DNA of 46,678 bases from Acidobacteriaceae bacterium (lineage in GTDB: Bacteria > Acidobacteriota > Terriglobia > Bryobacterales > Bryobacteraceae). The notes under the pieces were generated by a model. That model ran no database searches. It was not told the DNA's origin and was given only the letters and a program-made list of their open reading frames with translations. How positions within the stretch are numbered: position 1 is the stretch's first letter; each line of letters begins with the position of its first letter. Shown in pieces: positions 8,051-16,422 of the stretch. The position numbers were made by a program, and so were the translations under genes. The stretch lies in contig JADCJL010000064.1 of NCBI GenBank assembly GCA_020247055.1, positions 1 through 46,678 on the forward strand, read 5' to 3'.

Positions 8051-9456
8051 TCCTCACCGCCCCCGCGCGCCACCTGAAAATGGCTCAGTGAATCGGCGTA
8101 CTGCGCAATCCCCTTGGCCAGCGCCTCGGCCATCCGCTGCCGCGACTCGGTCTTCATCAACTCCTTCTCATCCCGCGCGTTGCTCAGAAATCCGATCTCA
8201 GCCAGCACACTCGGCATATTCGCGCCGATCAATACGACAAACGGCGCCTTCTTCACGCCCCGGTTCCGGGCGTTCGCCGCCTGGTTGTACCAGCCCCGCG
8301 ACAGCGCGGCATTAATCCGGGAAGCAAACTCGCGGGACTCGTTTACCTTTTCCTTGAGAGCGATCTTCTGCAGCAGATCGCGCAGCTCAAACACGCCCAA
8401 CTCCGAAGAGGCATTCTCCCGCGACGCGGTCTCGAGAGCGTCCTTCTGCGTTGTAAAGCTCAAAATGAAGGTCTCGATTCCCGATACTGTCTTGATCGGG
8501 GAACTGTTGGCGTGTATCGATAAGAATAGATCGGCGCGGCTCTCGTTGGCAATTCGCGTCCGCTCTTCGAGCGCCACAAAGCGGTCGTCGCGCCGGGTAT
8601 AGATGACCTCGGCCCCTAACTCGTCGGTCAGCAATTGGCCCAGGCGCAGCGCAATATCCAGCACCAGCTCCTTCTCGGTCAACCCGGAGGGCCCGGCCGT
8701 ACCTTGGTCGTGGCCGCCGTGGCCGGGATCGAGCACAATCCGGCGAATTTTGAGGCCCAGGGTCCGGGTCATCGTAGCAGCAGCCTGCGCCGCCGGTCTC
8801 GCCTCGCGCGCCCCAGCCGCCGGCCGACGAACGGGCGGGGGCGACGTCCGGGCGATCACGGGCGCCGGCGGGCGCACCGTCTCCGGATAAGGCGGATACT
8901 GCGGCGTGGTTACCGCAACCAATGTCGGCGGCAAAGGACTGGCCAGCTCCGGAGGAGCGTCCACCCAACCGGCTGGCGCAGCAATGGCCACTACCGGCGT
9001 CCATATCCTGCGCTCGACCTGAGGCCGGACTGCCGCGACGGCGGCCGCTGGCGTCTTCGCCACCTTGCCCGGCCGCCGCAACTCGAGAATCAGCCGCGTC
9101 GGGTTCGATAATGTCTCTTTGGTGACGACCACATCGGTCGCCAGGTCCAGCACCATGCGGGTTACCCCACGCTTGGCCTCTCCCACCCGGATCTGCCGCA
9201 GCTGCCCGTCGTTAACGGCGATCGTGGCCGCCAACCGTCCCTGGATCCGCGCCTTCGTGTCGGCGAAATCGAAGAACACCCGGTCCGGCTGGCTGAGCCG
9301 GTTTTCGTGATACTCCGGCATGGCGGACAACTCCAGGGCCACCCGTGTCACCTCGCCCTGCGACCAGAAACGCACATCCTGGAGCACCGTCTGCGCAAAG
9401 CAGCCGGGCGCCAGCAAGGCGGCAGCGATCACCGGGATGGCAGCAGAGTTTCTCAC
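8047..9456 (-). CDS. N-acetylmuramoyl-L-alanine amidase (AMIN + Amidase_3)
   Basis: Periplasmic zinc amidase that cleaves the bond between N-acetylmuramic acid and the stem peptide, normally for daughter-cell separation. It is 469 residues: signal peptide 1-21 (ending PGCFA), AMIN domain about 25-125 for septal peptidoglycan binding, a Pro/Ala-rich linker to about 225, then Amidase_3. Zinc-site motifs are present: DPGHGGHDQG (His), LTEKELVLD (Glu) and LFLSIHANS (His). The catalytic Glu motif near the end is SVLAEIGFLSN. An insertion with charged helices around SRENASSELGVFELRDLLQK corresponds to the autoinhibitory helix region of AmiB/AmiC types, so an EnvC/NlpD-like activator may be needed. 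It overlaps the transglycosylase gene (4 bases) and the small unknown gene (4 bases). Confidence 0.95.
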   Translation of the reverse strand: MRNSAAIPVIAAALLAPGCFAQTVLQDVRFWSQGEVTRVALELSAMPEYHENRLSQPDRVFFDFADTKARIQGRLAATIAVNDGQLRQIRVGEAKRGVTRMVLDLATDVVVTKETLSNPTRLILELRRPGKVAKTPAAAVAAVRPQVERRIWTPVVAIAAPAGWVDAPPELASPLPPTLVAVTTPQYPPYPETVRPPAPVIARTSPPPVRRPAAGAREARPAAQAAATMTRTLGLKIRRIVLDPGHGGHDQGTAGPSGLTEKELVLDIALRLGQLLTDELGAEVIYTRRDDRFVALEERTRIANESRADLFLSIHANSSPIKTVSGIETFILSFTTQKDALETASRENASSELGVFELRDLLQKIALKEKVNESREFASRINAALSRGWYNQAANARNRGVKKAPFVVLIGANMPSVLAEIGFLSNARDEKELMKTESRQRMAEALAKGIAQYADSLSHFQVARGGGEE

Positions 9457-10178
9457 TTGGTTCGCATGTGGACCCGCCCTTCGCTATCCGTGAAGACTTC
9501 CACCGGCCGGTGCGCGGGCGGAGGAGCAACTTCCGGCGGCGAGGAGCCGGCAGCAGCCTGTACTGGGTTCGCGGCCTGCGCCCGTCGAGCGTCGCCGTAC
9601 CTCTTCCCTACTTTATACACATAATCCTGCGTCTCCCGGTAGGGCGGGATCCAACCGTAGCGATTCACCGCACCGGCCCCGGCGTTGTAAGCTGCCAACG
9701 CCAGCCGGTCATCTTTATAAAGGTCCTGCAGATCGCGTAAGTGCCGCACTCCCGCCCGGATGTTCTCCTCGGCGTCAAACGCGTTGCGCACTCCCAACTG
9801 GCGCGCCGTGCCCGGCATCAACTGCATCAGGCCCTGCGCCCCGACCGGCGAAACGGCATACGGGTTGTAGTTCGACTCCACCGCGATTACGGCGTGCACC
9901 AGCAAAGGGTCCACGTTGTATTGATTCGCCGCATTCTCCACCAGTTGATGAATCCGGCTCTCGGCCGGGTTCGCCTGCGGCGCCGCCGCCGCGGCGGGAG
10001 CCTCCGGGCTAACCAACGCCGGTGTGATCACGCGTCCCGTCACGGGCACCGCCCGCCGGATCAGTTGCCCGGTCCGGCGGTCTGCCTTCACCTCAAAGCG
10101 CACCCCACCCGGTTCAGCGGCACACAGCAGGACAGCGCCGGTCAATAAGAGACCCAAGGGTAGAAAACAAAACCGCAT
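9453..10178 (-). CDS. Lytic transglycosylase (SLT family)
   Basis: Predicted periplasmic lytic transglycosylase that cleaves peptidoglycan glycan strands to 1,6-anhydro products, 241 residues. An N-terminal signal (MRFCFLPLGLLLTGAVLLCA) leads to a linker, then the SLT domain from about 72. The catalytic Glu is Glu101 in AVESNYNPYAVSPVGAQGLM. The supporting motifs LMQLMPGTA, AYNAGAGAV and the tyrosine-containing QDYVYKV are all present. ATG at 10178 is preferred because it begins the signal peptide; an in-frame TTG at 10208 would add ten residues. It is the first gene of the wall-hydrolase operon and its stop overlaps the amidase ATG by 4 bases, so the two cuts of peptidoglycan are made by co-translated enzymes. 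Confidence 0.93.
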   Translation of the reverse strand: MRFCFLPLGLLLTGAVLLCAAEPGGVRFEVKADRRTGQLIRRAVPVTGRVITPALVSPEAPAAAAAPQANPAESRIHQLVENAANQYNVDPLLVHAVIAVESNYNPYAVSPVGAQGLMQLMPGTARQLGVRNAFDAEENIRAGVRHLRDLQDLYKDDRLALAAYNAGAGAVNRYGWIPPYRETQDYVYKVGKRYGDARRAQAANPVQAAAGSSPPEVAPPPAHRPVEVFTDSEGRVHMRTK

Positions 10179-10267
10179 TAGTTCGGTTAAAACAATTCTT
10201 GTTAGCAATGATCGTACACTCCGTCCCGAAGTGCAATCGGGCGCAAACCCAATGCTATGATCTTCTC

Positions 10268-10810
10268 ATGGAAACGTGCCGTGGATTCGTCCTCGCCGGG
10301 GGCCGCAGCAGGCGCATGGGGGAAGACAAAGGCCGGCTCCTCTGGCACGGTCAACCGCTGGTGGTCTACCAGTGGCGGCGGCTTGAAACTCTGCTGCCGA
10401 ACTCTGCGGTAATCGGCGGTGCCTATCGAGACTGCGCGGTTCCTTCGCTGCCCGATGCCTTCCCCAGCCAAGGCCCCCTGGGTGCTATTCTTACGGCCCT
10501 CGCCGCCAGCCCCGCCGCTCTGGTACTGGCCGTCGACATGCCGCTCGTCTCCCCCGAGACGCTGGCCGGCCTCCTGCGCGGCTCGACCGCGGATGCCGTA
10601 ATTCCCCGCCCCGCCGGCGGACGTCCGCAGCCGCTCGCCGCCCTCTACCGCCCCTCGGCCCAACCCAAACTCGCCGCCGCCTTCGCCCGCGGCACCCGGC
10701 GCGTGGTCGACGCCATCGAGGACCTCGAGGTGGATTGGCGAGACCTGCCGCCGGAAGAGTTTCGGTCCATGAATACCCCGGTCGAGTACGCGGAGGCGCT
10801 CGAACACTAA
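10268..10810 (+). CDS. mobA: Molybdenum cofactor guanylyltransferase
   Basis: Transfers GMP from GTP to molybdopterin-Mo to make the guanine dinucleotide form of the cofactor, in the cytoplasm. It is 180 residues, a normal length. The nucleotide-binding signature FVLAGGRSRRMGEDKG lies at about residues 6-21, and the metal-binding LAVDMPLVSPE and the GGRPQPLAALY segment follow. ATG at 10268 is chosen because the family starts a few residues before LAGG; an upstream in-frame extension to 10199 has no homologous look. The TAA stop is directly followed by the ATG of the ABC ATPase gene. No other molybdopterin gene is in the window. Confidence 0.9.
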   Translation: METCRGFVLAGGRSRRMGEDKGRLLWHGQPLVVYQWRRLETLLPNSAVIGGAYRDCAVPSLPDAFPSQGPLGAILTALAASPAALVLAVDMPLVSPETLAGLLRGSTADAVIPRPAGGRPQPLAALYRPSAQPKLAAAFARGTRRVVDAIEDLEVDWRDLPPEEFRSMNTPVEYAEALEH

Positions 10811-11569
10811 ATGCCCCGCGGCGAGTTTCCCCACTACATCGAATTCCGTCACGTTTATAAGACGTTCGATCGCCCCGTTTTAGTCGACTTCAACTTTCAT
10901 ATCGACTCCGGGCAAACCGTCGCGATCGTCGGCCGCTCCGGCGTCGGCAAAAGCGTCAGCCTCGGCCACATCATGGGCTTCCTCAAACCGGACGCCGGTC
11001 AGGTGATCGTTGCCCACGAGGATACGACCAACTTCGGCGAGGCGGATCTGCGCCGCATCCGCAAAAAAGTCACCATGGTGTTCCAGTCCGGCGCTCTGTT
11101 TGACTCGCTCACGGTGGGCGAAAACATCGAGTTCTCGCTCGAACTCCGCGACGACTACGACACTCAGAATAAAGAGGACGTCGTCATGGGCCTGCTCGAT
11201 CTCGTCGACCTGGCCGACTACCGCGACGCCTTCCCCTCGGACCTCTCCACCGGACATCGCCGCGCCGTCGCCATCGCCCGCGCCCTCGCGGCCCAACCGG
11301 AGTGCATCCTCTATGATGAGCCCACCACGATGGTCGACCCCATCATGTCGGACCATCTCAGCAACCTGATGCTCCGTCTCAAGTCGCAGCTGCGGCTCAC
11401 CTCGGCCGTCGTCACCCACGATCTCGACCTGATGCGCAAGGTGGCCGACTCCGTCATCTTCCTCCACGACAGCCGCATCATCTACTTTGGCCCCGTAAGC
11501 GAACTCGACCGCTGCGACCATCCGCATATCCAAGAGTTCCTCGCCATGGATCGGGTCGAGATCACTTAG
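10811..11569 (+). CDS. MlaF-like ABC transporter ATPase (orphan)
   Basis: A 252-residue ATPase most similar in pattern to MlaF/Ttg2A, the cytoplasmic motor of the Mla phospholipid transporter. Walker A is GRSGVGKS (residues 41-48), the Q-loop region is [20 protein letters not shown] and Walker B is CILYDEPTT. The signature is [15 protein letters not shown] rather than the usual LSGGM form, with Gly replaced by Thr at the third position. The H-loop VVTHDL is intact. No MlaE permease or MCE-domain MlaD is adjacent, so its partners must be encoded elsewhere. It begins immediately after the mobA stop with no spacing and is followed after 20 bases by the kdgK-like gene. Assignment as an ABC ATPase is firm; Mla function is tentative. 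Confidence 0.85.
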   Translation: MPRGEFPHYIEFRHVYKTFDRPVLVDFNFHIDSGQTVAIVGRSGVGKSVSLGHIMGFLKPDAGQVIVAHEDTTNFGEADLRRIRKKVTMVFQSGALFDSLTVGENIEFSLELRDDYDTQNKEDVVMGLLDLVDLADYRDAFPSDLSTGHRRAVAIARALAAQPECILYDEPTTMVDPIMSDHLSNLMLRLKSQLRLTSAVVTHDLDLMRKVADSVIFLHDSRIIYFGPVSELDRCDHPHIQEFLAMDRVEIT

Positions 11570-11589
11570 ATACAATAGGGCGGTCGCCC

Positions 11590-12624
11590 ATGTCGAAACT
11601 TATCATCTCCTTCGGCGAGATCATGCTCCGTCTCGCCCCCCCGAATTTTGAACGGTTCCTGCAGTCCCCGCAGTTCCTGGCCACCTTTGGCGGAGGGGAA
11701 GCCAACGTCGCCGTCGCCGTCTCCGGCTTCGGACTCCCCGCCCGGTACCTCACCGTTCTACCGGCCAATAACGCCATCACCGACTCTTTCATCGGCGAGA
11801 TGCGCCGCTTCAACGTTGATGCCGATCACATCGTCCGCGGCAAGGGCCGCTTCGGCATCTACTTTGTGGAAACCGGCGCCAACCAGCGCCCCTCGAAGGT
11901 GCTCTACGACCGTGAAGGTTCGGCCATTGCTCTCGCCAAGCCCGGCGCCATCGACTGGTCCACCGCCCTCGCCGGCGGCACCTGGTTCCATATCACCGGC
12001 ATCACCCCGGCCATCTCCGAGTCGGCTGCCGCCCTCGCCATTGAGAGTGTGAAAGCCGCCCGCGCCGCCGGCCTGAAGGTCTCCTGCGATCTCAACTTCC
12101 GCAAAAACCTCTGGAAGTGGGGCAAGACCGCCGCCGAGTTCATGCCCGAACTCTTCCAGTACGTCGACGTCGGCATCGCCAACGAAGAGGATTGCCAAAT
12201 GACGCTCGGCATCAAAAACGAAGCCGACGTGCACTCGGGCGAACTCGATCTCGGGCAGTATGAAAAGCTGTCGAACGCCGTGCTGGCCGCCTACCCGCAG
12301 CTCGAACTCATCGCCATCACCCTGCGCGAATCTCACAGCGCCAGCCACAACGGCTGGTCCGCCTGCCTGAACAATCGCAAAGAGTTCCTGCACTCGCAGC
12401 ACTACGAAATCCGCAACATCGTCGACCGTGTCGGCGGCGGCGACTGCTTCGCCGGCGGCCTCATCTACGGCCTCAACGCGCTCGGTAGTCACCAGGAAGC
12501 GCTCGAGTTCGCCGTCGCCTCCTCTTGTCTCAAGCACTCCATCCCGGGCGACTTCAACCGCTTCTCGGCCGACGAGGTGCACGGCCTGATCAAGGGCGGA
12601 GGTTCGGGCCGTGTGCAGCGCTAG
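11590..12624 (+). CDS. kdgK: 2-keto-3-deoxygluconate kinase (PfkB family)
   Basis: Predicted cytoplasmic kinase phosphorylating 2-keto-3-deoxygluconate, an intermediate of hexuronate, pectin and alginate breakdown. It is 344 residues. The PfkB N-terminal pattern [13 protein letters not shown] and the substrate loop [19 protein letters not shown] are present, as is the C-terminal active-site motif [12 protein letters not shown] with catalytic Asp285. The substitution of Ala/Gly by Gly in DxxGxGD is conservative. The ATG is preceded by a short AT-rich spacer after the ATPase gene. Its end overlaps the esterase gene by 14 bases, implying coupled expression with the downstream sugar genes. Other PfkB sugar kinases are possible, but the N-terminus fits KdgK best. 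Confidence 0.87.
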   Translation: MSKLIISFGEIMLRLAPPNFERFLQSPQFLATFGGGEANVAVAVSGFGLPARYLTVLPANNAITDSFIGEMRRFNVDADHIVRGKGRFGIYFVETGANQRPSKVLYDREGSAIALAKPGAIDWSTALAGGTWFHITGITPAISESAAALAIESVKAARAAGLKVSCDLNFRKNLWKWGKTAAEFMPELFQYVDVGIANEEDCQMTLGIKNEADVHSGELDLGQYEKLSNAVLAAYPQLELIAITLRESHSASHNGWSACLNNRKEFLHSQHYEIRNIVDRVGGGDCFAGGLIYGLNALGSHQEALEFAVASSCLKHSIPGDFNRFSADEVHGLIKGGGSGRVQR

Positions 12625-14065
12625 AGTTCTTCTGCTGTGGGCCGCCGCCGCGGCGGCCCTCCCGGCCGAAACCTACGTCTCCCGCGTCGACGGCTCCACG
12701 CAGCCCTACCGCGTCCACGTGCCGAAGCAATTTGACGAAACGAAGCCAATGCGCCTCGACGTCATCCTGCACGGCCGCAACGCCAAGATCACCCCGGAAA
12801 GCTTCCTCGCCGCCAAGCCGCACATCGTCACCGACCGCATCGAACTGGAAGTCTACGGCCGCGGCAACAACGCCTACCGCTGGGCCGGCGAAACCGACGT
12901 CTTTGAAGCCATCGCCGCCGTGCGGGCCAAGTACAAGATCGACCCCGACCGCATCGTCCTTCGCGGCTTTTCGATGGGTGGGGCCGGCACCTGGCACCTC
13001 GGCCTGCACCATCCCTCCACCTGGGCCGCCATCGAAGCCGGCGCCGGATTCACCGAAACCATCAATTATGCGAAACGAACCCAGTTGACCCCGGTCGAAC
13101 GGGCCGGGCTGCATATCTACGACGCCGTCGACTACGCCCCCAACCTGCAGCTCGTGCCCGGCGTCGGCTACGGCGGCGAACTTGATCCGCAGTTGAAGGC
13201 CTCGCAGAACATCAAGGAAGCCGTCGCCAACCTCACCGGTCTCCGCGCCCTCTGGCTCGTCGGCCCCAAGACCGAACACAAATGGCACCCCGACAGCAAA
13301 GCGGCTTCGGAGGCCTTTCTCGCTCGCAGCCTGCCCCGCAAGGCCAACGACCCCTACCGCTTCCTCACCTACACCCCGCGCTTCGGCGATGGCTGCATCG
13401 AGGCCCTCGAAACGCTCTATCAGCCCGCGCACCTCGAACAATCCGGCTCCACCGTGACCACGAAGAACGTCATGATGCTGCGCCTGCCGCAGGGCAGCTA
13501 CACGCTCGACGGCCAGAAGCTTACCGGCGCTGTGTTCCATAAAGCGGCTGGCCGCTGGCGCAAGGGCGAACCCAAGGGTCTTATCAAGCGCAAAGGCCTG
13601 CAGGGGCCCATCGACGATGCGTTTATGGATCGGTTCGTTTCGATCGGCGAGCCCGACCCCACCTTCGCCGCCAACTGGAAACGCCACATGAACGGGCAAC
13701 TGCTGCGGGCCGAAGCGCCGGTCAACGACGCCCATCTCGTCCTCTGGGGAACCCCCGAAACGAACCCGACCCTCAAGAAGATCCTGCCCCGGCTACCGGC
13801 GCAGTGGAAGGACGGCCGGATCACCATCAAGGGCCAGAGCTTCGACGCCGCCACCCACACGCTGGCCATGATCTACCCAAACCCGCTGAACCCCTCTAAA
13901 TACGTGGTGCTCAACTCCGGCCACACCTTCGGCGCCAAGGACTTTGAAGGGACCAACGCCCTGCTCTATCCCCGCCACGGCGACTACGCGGTGATCGAAA
14001 AGGCTACGGGCGCCGTCAAGCTCTCGGGCTATTTCGATAGCCGGTGGCGCCTTGCTGATCAATAG
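12611..14065 (+). CDS. Secreted alpha/beta-hydrolase, prolyl-oligopeptidase-like esterase
   Basis: A 484-residue secreted hydrolase with a signal peptide ([15 protein letters not shown]). The nucleophile elbow is [10 protein letters not shown] (Ser121), and a His is available in TEHKWHP, a good fit for a Ser-Asp-His triad. The N-terminal part resembles S9-type carboxylesterases, for example acetyl or feruloyl esterases. The C-terminal module from about residue 340 ([15 protein letters not shown] and [20 protein letters not shown]) is shared with the protein at 35078-37009. A peptidase or an esterase are both possible; the sugar-gene context favours deacylation of a polysaccharide. GTG at 12611 is chosen since it starts the signal peptide; it overlaps kdgK by 14 bases and the next gene by 14. 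Confidence 0.82.
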   Translation: MCSARVLLLWAAAAAALPAETYVSRVDGSTQPYRVHVPKQFDETKPMRLDVILHGRNAKITPESFLAAKPHIVTDRIELEVYGRGNNAYRWAGETDVFEAIAAVRAKYKIDPDRIVLRGFSMGGAGTWHLGLHHPSTWAAIEAGAGFTETINYAKRTQLTPVERAGLHIYDAVDYAPNLQLVPGVGYGGELDPQLKASQNIKEAVANLTGLRALWLVGPKTEHKWHPDSKAASEAFLARSLPRKANDPYRFLTYTPRFGDGCIEALETLYQPAHLEQSGSTVTTKNVMMLRLPQGSYTLDGQKLTGAVFHKAAGRWRKGEPKGLIKRKGLQGPIDDAFMDRFVSIGEPDPTFAANWKRHMNGQLLRAEAPVNDAHLVLWGTPETNPTLKKILPRLPAQWKDGRITIKGQSFDAATHTLAMIYPNPLNPSKYVVLNSGHTFGAKDFEGTNALLYPRHGDYAVIEKATGAVKLSGYFDSRWRLADQ

Positions 14066-15095
14066 CACGGCGCCGATCCGCGTCTGCGACAACGGCGGGT
14101 GGACCGATACCTGGTTTGCCCGCCACGGTCGCATCTTCAACATCGCCGTGCACCCCTGCGCCGAGGTGCAGCTGCGCATCAAGCCGCTCGACGGCGGTCC
14201 GCGCATCAACATCTACGCCGAAAACTACGGCGAGCGCTACTCGATCGATCCGCCCCGCGGGCGCTACTCCAAGCATCCGCTGCTCGAAGCCGCCTTTGAT
14301 GCGATGTCGATCCCGGACAACATCGCCATGGACGTCTCCATCTACTGCGAGGCGCCGGCCGGGTGTTCGACGGGCACGTCGGCTGCCGTCAGCGTGGCGC
14401 TGATCGGAGCCCTCGATTGCCTTACGCCCGGCCGCCTGCACCCGCAGGAGGTAGCGCTGATCGCCCAGCAGATCGAGACGCGCCTGCTCGGTCAACAGTG
14501 CGGCATCCAGGACCAACTGGCCAGCGCCATGGGCGGCATCAACTTCATCGACATGCACGCCTACCCGGACGCTACCGTCCATCCCCTCGTGCTGCCCGAA
14601 CCTACAGCCTGGGAGCTTGAGTCCCGCCTCGCGCTCATCTTCGTCGGCGACTCCCACAGCTCCTCGGCCGTGCATGAGAAAGTCATCGCCGGCCTCTCGC
14701 CCGGCGACCGCCGCCTGGGGCCTCTCCGCGAGACGGCGGCGGCTTCGCGCGATGCCCTGCTGGCGGGCGACTGGGCAGCCTTTGGCCGCGCGATGATCGC
14801 CAACACCGAAGCGCAGCGCGGACTGCACCCGGACCTGATCGGCCCCGCGCATCAGCGCATTATCGACATCGCCCGCGAACACGGCGCCCTTGGCTGGAAG
14901 GTGAACGGCGCCGGCGGCGACGGCGGATCGGTGACGCTGCTCGGCGGCGCCGACCGCGGGGCGCAACGCAGCCTGCTCCGCACGATCGGCGAGGAGAACC
15001 GGCGCTTTCACTCCATTCCCATTCGGCTGTGCGCCGATGGCCTCCGCCGGTGGGCCGCGCCGCCGCCCTCTCAACCCCACTACCCAACCGCGTAA
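14052..15095 (+). CDS. GHMP family sugar kinase
   Basis: Predicted ATP-dependent small-molecule kinase, 347 residues, of the galacto/homoserine/mevalonate/phosphomevalonate fold. The N-terminal motif APIRVCDNGGWTDTWFA resembles the fucokinase and heptose-7-phosphate kinase sugar-binding region (GGWTDT). The ATP-binding loop is APAGCSTGTSAAVSVAL, and the C-terminal motif KVNGAGGDGGSVTLL is intact. The substrate is unknown; fucose, a heptose or a related deoxy sugar are candidates. The likely start is TTG at 14052, overlapping the esterase stop; no ATG occurs near the N-terminal motif. A 16-base palindrome covers its stop codon at 15092-15107. Confidence 0.83.
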   Translation: MLINSTAPIRVCDNGGWTDTWFARHGRIFNIAVHPCAEVQLRIKPLDGGPRINIYAENYGERYSIDPPRGRYSKHPLLEAAFDAMSIPDNIAMDVSIYCEAPAGCSTGTSAAVSVALIGALDCLTPGRLHPQEVALIAQQIETRLLGQQCGIQDQLASAMGGINFIDMHAYPDATVHPLVLPEPTAWELESRLALIFVGDSHSSSAVHEKVIAGLSPGDRRLGPLRETAAASRDALLAGDWAAFGRAMIANTEAQRGLHPDLIGPAHQRIIDIAREHGALGWKVNGAGGDGGSVTLLGGADRGAQRSLLRTIGEENRRFHSIPIRLCADGLRRWAAPPPSQPHYPTA

Positions 15096-15107
15096 CGATC
15101 ACGTTAC
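15092..15107. promoter_or_regulatory. 16-base inverted repeat before the oxidoreductase gene
   Basis: GTAACG-ATCA-CGTTAC is a perfect 6-base inverted repeat with a 4-base loop. It includes the TAA stop of the GHMP kinase gene and ends 13 bases before the Gfo/Idh/MocA start codon, with AAGGGG as ribosome binding site between them. It could be an operator or a small RNA hairpin that affects expression of the downstream genes. There is no T-tract, so a classic terminator is unlikely. Confidence 0.4.
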
Positions 15108-15120
15108 AGTAAGGGGATCT

Positions 15121-16422
15121 ATGTCCACCGTCACCCGACGCGCGGCCCTCGCAGCGCCCTTTTTCCTCAAGAATCTGCTCTCGGCCCCGCCGAGCGACCG
15201 CGTCCGTCTGGCTTCGTTCGGCGGCGGCGGCATGGCCTGGGCGACGCTGCACGGCATTGCCACGCACCCTAACGTCGATCTGGTCTGCGTGGCCGATGTC
15301 GACACCGCCCGCACCGGCCGCGTCCAGTCCACCTACCCGAAGGCCACTCTCCACCAGGATTGGCGCAAGATGCTCGACGCCAACTATAAGAACCTCGACG
15401 CCGTCTGCGTGGGCACCCCGGACCATATGCACGCTCCGCAAACCATGGCAGCGATGCGCCGCGGCCTGCATGCCTATTGTCAAAAGCCGCTCACCTCGCA
15501 CGTGCACGAAGCCCGGCAACTGACGAAATTCGCCGCCGCCAAGGGCCTCATCACGCAGATGGGCATTCAGATCCATTCGAACGCCGAGTATCAGATCGCC
15601 GTTGCGCTCGTCCATCAGGGAGCCATCGGCAAGGTGAAAGAGGTCCACGCCTGGTCGAACAAAAAGTGGGGCGACGAATCCCCGCGGCCTACCCAGACCG
15701 ACCCCGTACCCGCCACGCTCGACTGGGACGGCTGGATCGGCGTCGCCCGCCCCGAACCCTACATCAAGAACTACTGCCACCCCGGCAACTGGCGCAAACG
15801 CCTCGAGTTCGGCACCGGCACCTTTGGCGACATGGGCTGCCACATCTACGACCCCGTTTTCGGCGCCCTCGGGCTTTCGGCGCCGCTCACGGTACGGGCC
15901 GAGGGTCCGGCCCCGAACCAGCACAGCTACGCTACCAACGCGATTGTGAAGTACGTCTTCCCGGCCACGCCCTACAGCGCGGACAAGACCGTCGCCGTCA
16001 CCTGGTACGATGGCGATGAGCGGCCGCCGCAGGCCGTGCAGGCGCTGCTCGAAGGCACGAAACTGCCCAGCCAGGGATCGATCATTATCGGCACCAAAGG
16101 CGTCCTTCTCGTGCCCCACGTCGAGATGCCGGCGCTCTACCCGAAGGCCGCGTTTGCCGGCTTCAAGATGCCCGATCTGCCAAAGAAGGATCACTACCAC
16201 GAGTTCGTCGAGGCGATCCAGGGCAAGACGAAAACCTCCACCGCCTTTGCCTACTCCGGCCCGCTGAGCGAAACCGTGCTGCTCGGCAGCCTCGCCACGC
16301 GCTTCCCGCGCACCACCCTCGAATGGGATTCGGCCCGGCTGAAGTTCCGCAATGAGAAAGCGGCCAACCAGTATCTCAAGCGGCGCTACCGCCCGGGTTG
16401 GAAGGTGAAGGGCCTCGGATAA
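15121..16422 (+). CDS. Gfo/Idh/MocA family oxidoreductase (exported)
   Basis: A 433-residue NAD(P)-dependent sugar oxidoreductase family member. A twin-arginine-like leader is present (TRRAALAAPFFL), as in many acidobacterial and planctomycete members. The Rossmann glycine motif is ASFGGGGMAW, followed by VCVADVD. The signature that is usually EKP reads AYCQKPLTS, a Gln variant seen in a subgroup of the family. FGTGTFGDMGCHIYDP holds the conserved catalytic-region residues, including His. It probably acts on a sugar or sugar acid connected with the KDG kinase pathway. ATG at 15121 has AAGGGG about 4 bases upstream. The TAA stop is directly followed by the ATG of the next gene. Confidence 0.9.
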   Translation: MSTVTRRAALAAPFFLKNLLSAPPSDRVRLASFGGGGMAWATLHGIATHPNVDLVCVADVDTARTGRVQSTYPKATLHQDWRKMLDANYKNLDAVCVGTPDHMHAPQTMAAMRRGLHAYCQKPLTSHVHEARQLTKFAAAKGLITQMGIQIHSNAEYQIAVALVHQGAIGKVKEVHAWSNKKWGDESPRPTQTDPVPATLDWDGWIGVARPEPYIKNYCHPGNWRKRLEFGTGTFGDMGCHIYDPVFGALGLSAPLTVRAEGPAPNQHSYATNAIVKYVFPATPYSADKTVAVTWYDGDERPPQAVQALLEGTKLPSQGSIIIGTKGVLLVPHVEMPALYPKAAFAGFKMPDLPKKDHYHEFVEAIQGKTKTSTAFAYSGPLSETVLLGSLATRFPRTTLEWDSARLKFRNEKAANQYLKRRYRPGWKVKGLG

